64,000 nucleotides of DNA from Rhodoferax sp. (GCA_019449595.1 JAGRPL010000009.1:1-64000), one strand, 5' to 3'; shown: positions 1 through 8,972, counted from the first letter of the stretch. Program-made: numbers and translations. The notes: a model not told the origin generated them from the sequence alone.

Positions 1-139
1 CGTCCTGGCCTTTCTGGGCGGCCAGCTGCTTCAGGCGGATGGCGGTGGACAGCCCGCCGGGGCCGCCGCCGACGACGACAACGTCGTATTCCATCGCTTC
101 ACGGGGGCCGTACTGGGCCAGAATTTCCTCGTTGGTCAT
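1..139 (-). CDS. Electron transfer flavoprotein-ubiquinone oxidoreductase, N-terminal fragment
   Basis: Only the first 46 codons are inside the window; the rest lies to the left. The protein starts MTNEEILAQYGPREAMEYD and continues into a GGGPGG dinucleotide-binding loop at residues 24-29, the FAD-binding N-terminus typical of ETF-QO in Comamonadaceae. ETF-QO passes electrons from acyl-CoA and amino acid dehydrogenases, via electron transfer flavoprotein, to ubiquinone at the inner membrane. It is transcribed away from the SDR gene at 276 across a 136-base divergent region. The family call rests on this short N-terminus; another FAD oxidoreductase of the same fold is possible but less likely. 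Confidence 0.75.
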   Translation of the reverse strand, partial: MTNEEILAQYGPREAMEYDVVVVGGGPGGLSTAIRLKQLAAQKGQD

Positions 140-234
140 GGTGTGTCTCGCTTGATAATGGGAGCCGGGTGAATGGGACCGGTTGCATTTGCGCTGGCCG
201 GATTTGATGCAGATTTTATGCGCTGAAAAAGCTT

Positions 235-256
235 AAATAGCACGATCGTTCTATTT
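235..256. promoter_or_regulatory. Palindromic operator candidate in the divergent ETF-QO/SDR promoter region
   Basis: A 22-base palindrome with half-sites AAATAGCACGA and TCGTTCTATTT pairs at 10 of 11 positions. It lies 19 bases before the SDR start codon. The core ACGATCGT flanked by TAG/CTA resembles operators of TetR-family repressors of fatty acid or aromatic catabolism. The regulator is not in the window, so the family is an inference. Confidence 0.5.
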
Positions 257-275
257 TTTCGTGGAGGCCCTCTAA

Positions 276-1058
276 ATGGCGTACACCATTGATCTTTCTG
301 GCCGTGTGGCCTTCATCACCGGGGCTTCCAGTGGCCTGGGTGCGCAGTTTGCCCGAACTCTAGCATCCGCTGGCGCGGCGGTGGTGCTGGCGAGTCGCCG
401 AATCGACAGGCTCAAGGAGTTGCGGGCCACCATCGAAGGGGCGGGCGGGAACGCCCATGTGATCCGGCTGGACGTGAATGACTACGACTCGATCAAGTCC
501 GCCGTGGCCCACGCCGAAACCGAAGTGGGCTCCATCGACATCCTGGTCAACAACTCCGGGGTGAGTACCACGCAGCGCCTGCAGGACGTGTCGCCCGATG
601 ACTACGACTACCTGTTCGACACCAACGTCAAGGGGGCGTTCTTTGTGGCGCAGGAGGTCGGCAAACGCATGCTGGCGCGTGCGCGGGGGGCTGCGCCGGG
701 CAGTTACACCGGGGGGCGCATTGTCAACGTGGCGTCGATGGCGGGGCTGCGGGTGTTGCCCCAGATCGGGGTGTATGCCATGAGCAAGGCGGCCGTCATC
801 CAGATGACCAGGGCCATGGCGCTGGAGTGGGGCCGGTTCGGCATCAACGTGAATGCCATCTGTCCGGGGTACATCGACACTGAAATCAACCACCACCATT
901 GGCAGACCGAGGGTGGGCAAAAGCTGGTGCAAATGCTGCCGCGCAAGCGGGTGGGGCATCCGCAGGATCTGGATGCCCTGCTGGTGACCCTGTGCTCGGA
1001 CCAGAGCCACTTCATCAACGGGGCTGTGATTGCAGCGGACGATGGCTTTGGCGTGTAG
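276..1058 (+). CDS. SDR family NAD(P)-dependent oxidoreductase
   Basis: This is a 260-residue classical short-chain dehydrogenase. The cofactor loop TGASSGLG is at residues 15-22, NNSG at 92-95, catalytic Ser at about 154 and the YxxxK pair Tyr167/Lys171, so it should be active. A GGAGG ribosome site lies 8 bases before the ATG. Family members reduce or oxidise carbonyl/hydroxyl groups, often on acyl thioesters; the substrate cannot be read from sequence. It stands between ETF-QO and a Liv-type transporter, which suggests acyl-CoA or branched-chain catabolism. Expression is probably governed by the palindrome just upstream. Confidence 0.9.
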   Translation: MAYTIDLSGRVAFITGASSGLGAQFARTLASAGAAVVLASRRIDRLKELRATIEGAGGNAHVIRLDVNDYDSIKSAVAHAETEVGSIDILVNNSGVSTTQRLQDVSPDDYDYLFDTNVKGAFFVAQEVGKRMLARARGAAPGSYTGGRIVNVASMAGLRVLPQIGVYAMSKAAVIQMTRAMALEWGRFGINVNAICPGYIDTEINHHHWQTEGGQKLVQMLPRKRVGHPQDLDALLVTLCSDQSHFINGAVIAADDGFGV

Positions 1059-1186
1059 GCCGAACCTTGCCCGCATATCACTCTCTAAGGGTCTGTCCTG
1101 ATACCGCGTCGGCCACTGCATGGCTAAGCTGACCTTAAATACTTCACCGGGATTGAAATCCAGTCCCTACTTTGTTGGAGAGTCAT

Positions 1187-1960
1187 TTGTCAGTGGAGTT
1201 CATTCTCGAAACCCAGGGGTTGACCAAGGAATTCAAGGGATTCGTTGCCGTCAATGCCGTTGATCTCAAGGTCCAGCGTGGACACATTCATGCACTGATC
1301 GGACCCAATGGCGCAGGCAAGACCACTTTTTTCAATCTGCTGACGAAGTTCCTGACGCCCACCCGCGGCACCATTCTCTACAACGGCAACAACATCACGT
1401 ATGAAAAGCCCGCGCAAACTGCGCGCAGCGGCATCGTGCGGTCGTTCCAGATATCGGCCGTTTTCCCGCACATGACCGTGCTGGAAAACGTGCGCGCGGC
1501 GCTGCAGCGCAATCTGGGTACGTCCTTTCACTTCTGGAAGGCAGAAAGCACGCTGTACCCGCTGCATGAACGCGCCCATGCGTTGCTGGATGCGGTGGAC
1601 CTGGCGCAATTTGCCGATGAGTTGACTGTCAATCTGCCTTATGGCCGCAAGCGTGCACTCGAGCTGGCCACCACGCTGGCGCTGGAGCCCGAGCTGATGC
1701 TGTTGGACGAACCCACCCAGGGCATGGGGCACGAGGACGTGGACCGTGTGACGCAGCTCATCAAGAAAGTCTCGGCGGGCCGCACCATCCTGATGGTGGA
1801 GCACAACATGAACGTGGTGTCGTCCATTGCCGACCGCATCACCGTGTTGCAGCGCGGCGCCATCATTGCCGATGGCCCGTATGCCGAGGTATCGAAAAAC
1901 CCGCAGGTGATTGAAGCCTACATGGGTACGGCTGACGCCGCATTGCAAGGAGCGCACTGA
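1187..1960 (+). CDS. livG: Branched-chain amino acid ABC transporter, ATP-binding protein LivG
   Basis: From the TTG at 1187 this gives 257 residues starting MSVEFILETQGL. The TTG has a GGAG site 6 bases upstream; a longer reading from 1172 lacks one. Walker A GPNGAGKT is at residues 39-46, followed by a degenerate signature (LPYGRKRALE), Walker B LMLLDEP and the switch His in VEHNM. This is one of two ATPases that power uptake of Leu/Ile/Val-type substrates by the LivHM channel at the inner membrane. livF begins directly after the stop codon and the rest of the system follows, so the five genes form one operon. Confidence 0.93.
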   Translation: MSVEFILETQGLTKEFKGFVAVNAVDLKVQRGHIHALIGPNGAGKTTFFNLLTKFLTPTRGTILYNGNNITYEKPAQTARSGIVRSFQISAVFPHMTVLENVRAALQRNLGTSFHFWKAESTLYPLHERAHALLDAVDLAQFADELTVNLPYGRKRALELATTLALEPELMLLDEPTQGMGHEDVDRVTQLIKKVSAGRTILMVEHNMNVVSSIADRITVLQRGAIIADGPYAEVSKNPQVIEAYMGTADAALQGAH

Positions 1961-2665
1961 ATGACGCGAGAGTTGCTCCGCATTGAAGACCTGCACGCCT
2001 GGTACGGTGAGTCGCACATCCTGCATGGCGTGAACCTCACGGTGAACGAAGGCGAGGTAGTGACCCTGCTGGGCCGCAATGGCGCCGGGCGCACCACCAC
2101 GCTGCGCGCCATTGTGGGCATGACGGGGGCCCGCAAAGGCTCCATCCGAATCAACGGCGAGGAAGTCCTCAGGCTGGCACCGCACAAGGTTGCCCGGCTG
2201 GGCGTGGGCTATTGCCCGGAAGAGCGCGGCATATTTGCCACGCTGTCCGCCGAGGAAAACCTGATGCTGCCCCCCACCATTGCCCCGGGGGGCATGAGTG
2301 TGACCGAGATCTACACCATGTTTCCCAACCTGCAGGAGCGCGCCAAGAGTCCGGGCACCCGCCTTTCGGGGGGGGAGCAACAGATGCTGGCTGTGGCGCG
2401 CATCCTGCGCACGGGCGCGCGGCTTTTGCTGCTGGACGAAATTTCCGAAGGACTGGCTCCGGTCATCGTGCAGAAACTGGCCGAAATGATCCAGACCCTC
2501 AAGGCCAAGGGCTACACCATTGTGCTGGTGGAGCAGAACTTCCGCTTTGCGGCACCGCTGGCCGACCGTTTCTACGTGATGGAGCACGGACAGATCGTCA
2601 AACAGTTCGCACAGTCTGAGCTGGCCCAGAACATGGGCATGCTGCAGGAGTACCTGGGGGTCTAG
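1961..2665 (+). CDS. livF: Branched-chain amino acid ABC transporter, ATP-binding protein LivF
   Basis: This is the 234-residue second ATPase of the Liv system, starting on the base after the livG stop codon. Signature LSGGEQ is at 135-140 and Walker B LLLLDE at 155-160. The Walker A motif reads GRNGAGRT at 38-45, so the usual ATP-contacting Lys is Arg44. The codon is CGC, which does not suggest a simple AAA/AAG sequencing slip. The other motifs are intact, so the protein is probably functional, perhaps with LivG doing most of the hydrolysis. Confidence 0.93.
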   Translation: MTRELLRIEDLHAWYGESHILHGVNLTVNEGEVVTLLGRNGAGRTTTLRAIVGMTGARKGSIRINGEEVLRLAPHKVARLGVGYCPEERGIFATLSAEENLMLPPTIAPGGMSVTEIYTMFPNLQERAKSPGTRLSGGEQQMLAVARILRTGARLLLLDEISEGLAPVIVQKLAEMIQTLKAKGYTIVLVEQNFRFAAPLADRFYVMEHGQIVKQFAQSELAQNMGMLQEYLGV

Positions 2666-2726
2666 ACCGTTGACGCGGCCAGCCCCCCCTTTTTTTTGCG
2701 CTTACCACTTCAACGAGGAGACCACC

Positions 2727-3920
2727 ATGAAACTGAAAACACTTGTCGCACTGATGTCCATCGGCTTTGGCGCCACGGCTTTTGCCCAGGGCACTGGCCC
2801 GGTCAAGATCGGCATGATCACCGACATGTCGAGCCTGTACGCCGACATTGATGGCCCTGCGGGCGCTGAAATGGTCCGCTGGGCCGTGCAGGACTTCGGT
2901 GGCAAGGTGCTGAATCGCCCCATTGAAGTGGTGTCGGCCGACCACCAGAACAAGCCGGACATTGCCAGCTCCAAGGCCCGCGAATGGATAGACAAGGATG
3001 GCTTGTCCATGCTGATTGGCGGTACCAACTCAGGCACTTCGCTGGCCATGGCCAAGGTCGCCGCCGAGAAGAAGCGGCCCTTCATTTCCATCGGCGCGGG
3101 CTCGGCCCGTCTGACCAATGAAGACTGCACGCCGTACACCGTTCACTATGCCTACGACACAGTGGCACTGGCCAAGGTGGCGGGGGCGGCCCTGGTCAAG
3201 GCGGGCAACAAGAGCTGGTATTTCCTGACAGCCGATTACGCCTTCGGCCATTCCCTGGAGAACGATGCGGCCAACGTGGTGAAGGCCAATGGCGGAACGG
3301 TGGCCGGTACCGTGCGCCATCCGCTCAATGCCTCTGACTTCTCTTCCTTCCTGCTGCAGGCACAGTCTTCCAAGGCCCAGATTCTGGCGCTGGCCAATGC
3401 AGGGGGCGATTTCACCAACGCCATGAAGGCCGCCAAGGAGTTTGGCATCACCAAGACCATGAAAGTGGCGGGCTTGCTGGTGTTCATCAATGACGTGCAC
3501 AGCCTGGGTCTGTCCAACACGGAAGGTCTGCAATTGGCTGACAGCTGGTACTGGAACCAGGACGATGCGTCGCGCAAATTTGCCAAGCGGTTCTTTGAGA
3601 AATACAAGCGCATGCCATCCAGCCTGCAGGCAGCCGATTACTCGGCTACTACCAATTACCTGAAGGCCGTGCAAACGGCCGGTACCACCGATGCCGACAA
3701 GGTGATGAGCACGCTGAAGTCCATGAAGTTTGACGACTTCTACAGCAAGGGCCAGATTCGTGCCGATGGCCGCATGATCCACGACATGTATCTCTTCCAG
3801 GTCAAGAGCGCAAAAGAGTCGACGACACCCTGGGACTACTACAAGACGGTTGCCAAGGTTCCAGGCGAGCAGGCATTCACCACTGTGGCCGAGTCCAAGT
3901 GCGCGTTGAACAAGAAATAG
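2727..3920 (+). CDS. ABC transporter substrate-binding protein, Liv family
   Basis: This is a 397-residue periplasmic binding protein (Peripla_BP_6/LivK fold). A signal peptide of about 20 residues ends near ATAFAQG, followed by the family opening VKIGMITDMSSLYADIDG. A GAGGAG ribosome site precedes the ATG at 2727; an in-frame reading from 2670 would destroy the signal peptide. It lies between livF and livH, so it delivers ligand to this transporter. The ligand may be a branched-chain amino acid, but this family also binds aromatic acids and amides, so the substrate is left open. Confidence 0.92.
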   Translation: MKLKTLVALMSIGFGATAFAQGTGPVKIGMITDMSSLYADIDGPAGAEMVRWAVQDFGGKVLNRPIEVVSADHQNKPDIASSKAREWIDKDGLSMLIGGTNSGTSLAMAKVAAEKKRPFISIGAGSARLTNEDCTPYTVHYAYDTVALAKVAGAALVKAGNKSWYFLTADYAFGHSLENDAANVVKANGGTVAGTVRHPLNASDFSSFLLQAQSSKAQILALANAGGDFTNAMKAAKEFGITKTMKVAGLLVFINDVHSLGLSNTEGLQLADSWYWNQDDASRKFAKRFFEKYKRMPSSLQAADYSATTNYLKAVQTAGTTDADKVMSTLKSMKFDDFYSKGQIRADGRMIHDMYLFQVKSAKESTTPWDYYKTVAKVPGEQAFTTVAESKCALNKK

Positions 3921-3932
3921 GCGGACATCGAG

Positions 3933-3962
3933 AGTGGCCGTCCGCAGGGGTGGGCGGCCACT
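3933..3962 (+). other. Intercistronic hairpin between binding protein and livH
   Basis: An 11-bp stem (left arm 3933-3943, right arm 3952-3962, one T-G wobble) with an 8-base loop sits 12 bases after the binding-protein stop. Only a weak T-rich stretch follows. Such hairpins behind binding-protein genes usually protect the upstream mRNA or partly terminate, giving more binding protein than channel; that role is inferred here. Confidence 0.5.
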
Positions 3963-3997
3963 TTGTGTACTTTCAAGGCGTGAACTGACGGGGTTTC

Positions 3998-4882
3998 ATG
4001 GAAATTTTTGGCATTCCTCTGCAGGCTTTTCTGGGCCAGTTGTTGCTCGGGCTGGTCAATGGCGCCTTCTATGCGCTGCTGAGTCTCGGGCTGGCGGTGA
4101 TTTTTGGCCTGTTGGGCATCGTGAACTTCGCGCACGGCGCGTTGTACATGCTGGGTGCGTTCGCTGGCTGGATCATGCTGGACAAGTTTGGCCTCAATTA
4201 CTGGTACGCGCTGGTGCTGGCACCGCTCATGGTGGGGGTTCTGGGCATGGTGATCGAACGCCTGTTCCTCAAGCACCTGTACAAGCTGGACCCTTTGTAT
4301 GGCCTGTTGCTGACCTTCGGGCTGGCGCTGATTGCGGAAGGTGTCTTCCGCGAGCTGTATGGCGTATCTGGCCAGAACTACGACGTGCCCGAATTGTTGT
4401 CAGGCGCCACCAACCTGGGCTTCATGGTGTTGCCCAATTACCGGGCCTGGGTGGTGCTGGTTTCGCTGGTGATTTGTCTGGGGACCTGGTTTCTGATTGA
4501 ACGCACCCGCCTGGGCGCCTATCTGCGTGCAGGAACGGAGAACGCGCAGCTGGTGCAGACCTTTGGCGTCAACGTGCCCATGATGGTGATGTGCACCTAT
4601 GGTGCCGGGGCGGCCTTGGCGGCGCTGGCGGGGGTGCTGGCGGCACCCATCATCCAGGTCAACCCCCTGATGGGTTCGAACCTCATCATTGTGGTCTTCG
4701 CGGTGGTGGTGATCGGTGGCATGGGTTCCATTCTGGGGTCCGTGATCAGCGGTCTGGGGTTGGGCCTGGTCGAGGGGCTGACCCGCGTTTTCTATCCGGA
4801 GGCGTCCAACATTGTGGTGTTTGTCATCATGGTTCTGGTGCTGATGGTTCGTCCGGCCGGCCTGTTTGGCAAGGAGGCCTGA
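3998..4882 (+). CDS. livH: Branched-chain amino acid ABC transporter permease LivH
   Basis: A 294-residue inner-membrane protein with about eight hydrophobic segments. The opening segment (FLGQLLLGLVNGAFYALL) and GLLGIVNFAHGALYMLGAF are characteristic of LivH permeases. It should form half of the channel with LivM, whose gene starts 3 bases downstream. The start ATG lies 77 bases after the binding-protein gene, with the hairpin at 3933 between them. Confidence 0.93.
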   Translation: MEIFGIPLQAFLGQLLLGLVNGAFYALLSLGLAVIFGLLGIVNFAHGALYMLGAFAGWIMLDKFGLNYWYALVLAPLMVGVLGMVIERLFLKHLYKLDPLYGLLLTFGLALIAEGVFRELYGVSGQNYDVPELLSGATNLGFMVLPNYRAWVVLVSLVICLGTWFLIERTRLGAYLRAGTENAQLVQTFGVNVPMMVMCTYGAGAALAALAGVLAAPIIQVNPLMGSNLIIVVFAVVVIGGMGSILGSVISGLGLGLVEGLTRVFYPEASNIVVFVIMVLVLMVRPAGLFGKEA

Positions 4883-4885
4883 GCC

Positions 4886-5884
4886 ATGAATAAAGTGATT
4901 TCTCAACCAACGATGACATCTGCCGCCAAATTGACCCGCATGACGTACTGGGCCCTGCTGGCCTTGGTGCTGCTGGCACCCGCGCTGGGGCTGTACCCGG
5001 TGTTCGTCATGAAGCTGCTGTGCTTTGCGCTGTTTGCCTGCGCCTTCAATCTGCTGCTGGGTTTTACCGGCTTGCTGTCGTTTGGCCACGCGGCTTTTTT
5101 TGGCTCGGCGGCTTACATCACTGGCTGGTTCATCAAGGCACAAGGCTGGACCCCGGAGCTGGGCATTCTGGCGGGCACGGTGGGCGCGGGCCTGATTGGC
5201 CTGGTGGTGGGTGTGGTGGCCATCCGGCGCCAGGGTATTTACTTTGCCATGATCACGCTGGCCATTGCGCAGATGGTGTTCTTTGTCTGCCTGCAAGCGC
5301 CCTTTACGGGTGGTGAAGACGGCCTGCAAGGCGTTCCGCGTGGCAACTTGCTGGGGGTCTTGTCGCTGGAGTCCGACACGGCGCTGTATTACTTTGTCGT
5401 TGCGGTATTTGTGCTGTGCTTCCTGTTTATTTCGCGCATCGTGCATTCGCCGTTTGGGCAGGTGCTCAAGATGATTCGCGAAAACGAGCCGCGCGCCATA
5501 TCACTGGGCTACCAGGTGGATCGCTACAAGTTGCTGGCCTTTGTCTTGTCGGCTTCTCTGGCGGGTCTGGCGGGTGCGTTGAAGACGCTGGTCATGGGTT
5601 TTGCCACGTTGTCGGACGTGCACTGGTCCATGTCGGGGGAAGTCATCCTGATGACGCTCCTGGGAGGCGTTGGAACGTTCTTTGGCCCGGTTTTGGGTTC
5701 GGGCATCGTGATTGCGTTGCAAAACCTGCTGGCCGACAAGGTGGGTTCCTGGGTCACCGTCATCATCGGAGCAATTTTTGTGGTGTGCGTGCTGGCCTTT
5801 CGCAAGGGAATTGTGGGCGAACTGCAAGCCTTTCGGGAGCGTCGCCGCGTGGCCGTCACCAAGGCGGCCGCCCCGCGCACCTGA
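4886..5884 (+). CDS. livM: Branched-chain amino acid ABC transporter permease LivM
   Basis: A 332-residue inner-membrane permease. The segment NLLLGFTGLLSFGHAAFFGSA is the LivM equivalent of the NFAHG motif in LivH, and the EAA-like loop (MIRENEPRAISLGYQ) that contacts the ATPase is visible at about 195-210. It is the last gene of the liv operon; a strong terminator follows 42 bases after the stop codon. Confidence 0.93.
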   Translation: MNKVISQPTMTSAAKLTRMTYWALLALVLLAPALGLYPVFVMKLLCFALFACAFNLLLGFTGLLSFGHAAFFGSAAYITGWFIKAQGWTPELGILAGTVGAGLIGLVVGVVAIRRQGIYFAMITLAIAQMVFFVCLQAPFTGGEDGLQGVPRGNLLGVLSLESDTALYYFVVAVFVLCFLFISRIVHSPFGQVLKMIRENEPRAISLGYQVDRYKLLAFVLSASLAGLAGALKTLVMGFATLSDVHWSMSGEVILMTLLGGVGTFFGPVLGSGIVIALQNLLADKVGSWVTVIIGAIFVVCVLAFRKGIVGELQAFRERRRVAVTKAAAPRT

Positions 5885-5926
5885 GTAACGCTTCAGGTCG
5901 CAGGTATTTTGCGGCTTGTTTGATAG

Positions 5927-5963
5927 CAGGCTGCGCTCCTTCGTAGGGGCGCAGCCTGTTTTT
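5927..5963 (+). terminator. Rho-independent terminator of the liv operon
   Basis: A 10-bp perfect stem (CAGGCTGCGC with GCGCAGCCTG), extendable to 14 bp with a TCGT loop, is followed directly by five T. It ends 2 bases before the convergent SDR gene's stop codon. The opposite strand has no T-run, so it acts mainly on plus-strand transcripts. Confidence 0.88.
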
Positions 5964-5965
5964 GC

Positions 5966-6724
5966 TTAGCGCGGGGCCAGGCGGATGGCTCCATCCAAGC
6001 GAATCACTTCGCCATTGAGCATGTCGTTTTCAAAAATGTGCTGCGCCAGCTTGGCATAGTCCTGTGGCGTACCCAGGCGGGAAGGGAAGGGAACGGCTGC
6101 TGCCAGCGAGTCCTGCACGTCCTTGGGCATGCCAAACATCATGGGTGTGCCAAAGATGCCCGGTGCAATGGTCATGTTGCGGATGCCGTTGCGTGCCAGG
6201 TCGCGTGCGATGGGCAAGGTCATGCCCACAATGCCGCCCTTGGATGCGCTGTAGGCCGCTTGGCCAATTTGCCCGTCGTACGCAGCGACTGAGGCGGTGG
6301 AGATCATCACGCCGCGCTCACCCGTGGACTCGGGTTCGTTCTTGCACATGGCGTCGGCTGCCAAGCGAATCATGTTGAAGCTGCCCACCAGGTTGACGGT
6401 GATGCACTTGGTGAAGGTGGCCAGGGCGTGCGCGCCGGTCTTGCCAACGGTCTTCTCGCCGGGAGCAATGCCGGCACAGTTCACCAAGCCCATGAGCTTG
6501 CCCATGGACACGGCCTTGGCGACCACGGCCTGACCATCAGCCTCATTGCTCACATCGCATTTGACGAAAGCACCGCCGATTTCCTTGGCGATGGCTTCGC
6601 CTTTTTCGGCCTGCATGTCGGCAATGACAACCTTGCCGCCCTTGGCAGCCAGCATGCGTGCCGTGCCTTCACCCAGGCCCGATGCGCCGCCGGTCACGAT
6701 AAATACTTTGCCTGCAATTTCCAT
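5966..6724 (-). CDS. SDR family 3-hydroxyacyl-CoA dehydrogenase (HSD10-like)
   Basis: A 252-residue short-chain dehydrogenase with [10 protein letters not shown] near residues 10-19, NCAG and the catalytic YSASK. It closely resembles the 3-hydroxy-2-methylbutyryl-CoA dehydrogenase/HSD10 group (cofactor segment [19 protein letters not shown], late segment [20 protein letters not shown]). That group oxidises 3-hydroxyacyl-CoA intermediates, including those from isoleucine. It converges on the liv operon and is preceded by a LiuR-like palindrome, both of which fit branched-chain catabolism. The exact substrate is inferred. Confidence 0.9.
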   Translation of the reverse strand: MEIAGKVFIVTGGASGLGEGTARMLAAKGGKVVIADMQAEKGEAIAKEIGGAFVKCDVSNEADGQAVVAKAVSMGKLMGLVNCAGIAPGEKTVGKTGAHALATFTKCITVNLVGSFNMIRLAADAMCKNEPESTGERGVMISTASVAAYDGQIGQAAYSASKGGIVGMTLPIARDLARNGIRNMTIAPGIFGTPMMFGMPKDVQDSLAAAVPFPSRLGTPQDYAKLAQHIFENDMLNGEVIRLDGAIRLAPR

Positions 6725-6755
6725 GGATAACTCCTCTTGATAAATGGGGGAATGT

Positions 6756-6777
6756 TTGACGTTTACGTTAACGTCAA
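6756..6777. promoter_or_regulatory. Palindromic operator, LiuR-like
   Basis: The arms TTGACGTT and AACGTCAA surround TACGTT, giving a 22-base palindrome pairing at 10 of 11 positions, 32 bases before the HSD10-like start codon. ACGT-rich palindromes of this type are bound by MerR-family LiuR regulators of branched-chain amino acid and fatty acid breakdown in proteobacteria. The site is seen; the regulator is inferred. Confidence 0.55.
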
Positions 6778-6830
6778 TTATGACCCAAGTGCGATGAATT
6801 ACTTCGATCGAAGAAGAGGGGTCAGATTGC

Positions 6831-6839
6831 TGTTATACT
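6831..6839 (+). promoter_or_regulatory. Extended -10 promoter of tRNA-Val
   Basis: TGTTATACT is an extended -10 element (TGn plus TATACT) ending 20 bases before the tRNA 5' end. No convincing -35 is seen at 16-18 bases spacing, as is common for TGn promoters. Confidence 0.55.
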
Positions 6840-6858
6840 TCCGCTTCTCGAATACTGT

Positions 6859-6935
6859 AGGCGCGTAGCTCAGCTGGTTAGAGCACCACCTTGACATGGT
6901 GGGGGTCGTTGGTTCGAGTCCAATCGCGCCTACCA
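6859..6935 (+). tRNA. tRNA-Val (anticodon GAC)
   Basis: The 77-base cloverleaf has acceptor arms AGGCGCG (6859-6865) and CGCGCCT (6925-6931), discriminator A and encoded CCA. The anticodon stem CCACC/GGTGG encloses loop TTGACAT with anticodon GAC at 6893-6895, and the T loop is GGTTCGAGTC. It reads GTC and GTT valine codons. A promoter element and a terminator flank it, so it is a single-gene unit. Confidence 0.97.
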
Positions 6936-6941
6936 AATTGC

Positions 6942-6977
6942 AAGCCCTGGTTTCCATTGCGGATGCCGGGGCTTTTT
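6942..6977 (+). terminator. Terminator of tRNA-Val
   Basis: The stem AAGCCCTGG (6942-6950) pairs with CCGGGGCTT (6966-6974) with one wobble. It runs into TTTTT and a second T-run a few bases on. It begins 7 bases after the tRNA CCA end. Confidence 0.82.
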
Positions 6978-7087
6978 GGTTTTTGGTCACGCCTAGGGTA
7001 ATCCCAGGGCAACACGGCTGGAGCACTCCCTAGAATGTGTTGCGCTGCAATACATTTTTGGCCTTCAGGGGGCCGTCGCCAATCGCC

Positions 7088-7537
7088 ATGGAAAACAAAT
7101 CAACTAAAAGCCCAAAGCCCCGCCAGCGCGTCATCAAAAAGTATCCCAATCGCCGCTTGTACGATACGGATACGTCGAGCTACATCACATTGGCCGAGAT
7201 CAAGCAGTTGGTAATGGACAACGAGCCCTGCGCGGTAGTAGATGCCAAGACCGGGGAAGACCTGACGCGCAGCATCCTGCTGCAGATCATCCTGGAGGAA
7301 GAAGCCAACGGGACGCCCATGTTTACGGCGCCGGTGCTGGCCCATATCATCCGTTTTTATGGCCATGCCATGCAGGGTCTGATGGGCGGGTATCTGGAAA
7401 AGAACATGCAGGCGTTGATGGAAATGCAAGCTCCGCTGGTCCAGGGTGCAATGGGCAACAACCTGTTTCAGCAAATGCAGGAGCAGATGCAGAAACAGAC
7501 GGAGCAGTTTCTGGGTTCCTTTGGCCTGAAACGGTAG
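7088..7537 (+). CDS. phaR: Polyhydroxyalkanoate synthesis repressor PhaR
   Basis: From ATG 7088 the protein has 149 residues. Residues 14-75 hold the PHB_acc_N DNA-binding region ([20 protein letters not shown]), then the PHB accumulation domain, then a Gln/Met-rich tail ([13 protein letters not shown]). PhaR binds DNA and PHA granules and represses phasin and its own gene until polymer forms. An upstream in-frame start at 7037 adds residues without family similarity. No pha synthesis genes lie nearby. Confidence 0.92.
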   Translation: MENKSTKSPKPRQRVIKKYPNRRLYDTDTSSYITLAEIKQLVMDNEPCAVVDAKTGEDLTRSILLQIILEEEANGTPMFTAPVLAHIIRFYGHAMQGLMGGYLEKNMQALMEMQAPLVQGAMGNNLFQQMQEQMQKQTEQFLGSFGLKR

Positions 7538-7577
7538 TGCGCGCAGGAGCGCCGCATTGGTGGGACAATTGGCGCCT

Positions 7578-8972
7578 ATGAGCGACGCAATTTTCCCGAA
7601 TAAAACCACCCCCACCATTGGCTTTGTCAGCCTGGGCTGTCCCAAGGCGCTGACTGATTCCGAGTTGATCCTGACCCAGCTCAGCGCCGAGGGCTACCAG
7701 ACTTCGAAGACCTTCCAGGGGGCCGACCTGGTGATTGTCAACACCTGTGGTTTCATCGACGACGCCATCAAGGAGAGTCTGGACACCATCGGCGAGGCGC
7801 TGACGGAAAACGGTCGTGTGATTGTGACGGGCTGCCTGGGCGCCAAGGCCTCGGATGATGGCGGCAACCTGGTGCGCCAGATGCATCCCAAAGTGCTGGC
7901 GGTGACTGGGCCGCACGCCACGCAGGAGGTCATGGATGCCGTGCACACCAATTTGCCGAAGCCACATGATCCTTTCGTAGATCTTGTGCCCAACGCCTTT
8001 GGCGTGGCCGGTATCAAGCTCACACCGCGGCACTATGCCTATTTGAAGATCAGCGAAGGGTGCAACCATCGCTGCACGTTCTGCATCATTCCGTCCATGC
8101 GGGGTGACCTGGTTTCGCGCCCCATCGGGGATGTACTGGGTGAAGCCCGGGCCCTGTTCGAAGGGGGCGTGAAAGAGTTGCTGGTGATCAGTCAGGACAC
8201 CTCTGCCTATGGTGTGGACGTGAAATACCGTACTGGATTCTGGGACGGCAAGCCGGTGAAGACCCGCATGCTGGAGCTGGTGCAGACACTGGGCGAAATT
8301 GCAGAGCCTTATGGCGCCTGGGTCCGTTTGCATTACGTGTACCCGTACCCGAGTGTGGACGACATCATTCCGCTCATGGCGGCAGGCAAGGTGTTACCGT
8401 ACCTGGATGTACCGCTGCAGCACAGCCATCCCGATGTACTGCGCCGCATGAGGCGACCGGCCAGCGGAGAGCGCAATCTGGAACGCCTGCAGCAGTGGCG
8501 GCAGGCCTGTCCGGAAATCGTGATCCGCAGCACGTTCATTGCCGGATTCCCGGGGGAGACGGAAGAGGAGTTTGCACATTTGCTGGATTTTGTCCGTGAA
8601 GCGCAGATTGACCGGGCGGGTTGTTTTGCCTACAGCCCGGTGAAAGGTGCCGCAGCCAACGACTTGCCTGGCATGTTGCCGCTTGAAATTCGGGAGGAGC
8701 GCCGGGCGCGTTTCATGGAGGTGGCCGAAGCCGTTTCGGCGACGAAACTGCAGCGCCGTGTCGGCTCGACCATGCAGGTCTTGGTGGATTCGGCTCCCGG
8801 CATGGGGAAGAAAGGCGGCCTGGGCCGAAGCTATGCCGATGCACCGGAGATTGATGGTGTCGTGCGTTTGCTGCCACCCGAGAAAATCAGCAAGACACTG
8901 AAGGTGGGGGAGTTCACCAAGGCCCGTATCGTGAGCGCACAGGGGCACGATCTCGTGGCTCTGCCCATCTAG
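7578..8972 (+). CDS. rimO: Ribosomal protein uS12 methylthiotransferase RimO
   Basis: A 464-residue radical-SAM methylthiotransferase that adds a methylthio group to Asp89 of ribosomal protein S12. The UPF0004 domain carries cluster cysteines at about 21, 57 and 86. The radical-SAM motif CNHRCTFC spans 162-169 (C162, C166, C169), and a TRAM domain occupies the C-terminus. Start ATG 7578 matches family N-termini ([17 protein letters not shown] follows). It lies 40 bases behind phaR; a bidirectional terminator follows. Confidence 0.96.
   Translation: MSDAIFPNKTTPTIGFVSLGCPKALTDSELILTQLSAEGYQTSKTFQGADLVIVNTCGFIDDAIKESLDTIGEALTENGRVIVTGCLGAKASDDGGNLVRQMHPKVLAVTGPHATQEVMDAVHTNLPKPHDPFVDLVPNAFGVAGIKLTPRHYAYLKISEGCNHRCTFCIIPSMRGDLVSRPIGDVLGEARALFEGGVKELLVISQDTSAYGVDVKYRTGFWDGKPVKTRMLELVQTLGEIAEPYGAWVRLHYVYPYPSVDDIIPLMAAGKVLPYLDVPLQHSHPDVLRRMRRPASGERNLERLQQWRQACPEIVIRSTFIAGFPGETEEEFAHLLDFVREAQIDRAGCFAYSPVKGAAANDLPGMLPLEIREERRARFMEVAEAVSATKLQRRVGSTMQVLVDSAPGMGKKGGLGRSYADAPEIDGVVRLLPPEKISKTLKVGEFTKARIVSAQGHDLVALPI

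Noticed and set aside
6799-7026. 75-codon minus-strand frame with GAIGLEPTTPTMSRW-like translation
   Set aside because: It is the antisense of tRNA-Val; this peptide is a well-known false translation of tRNA genes.
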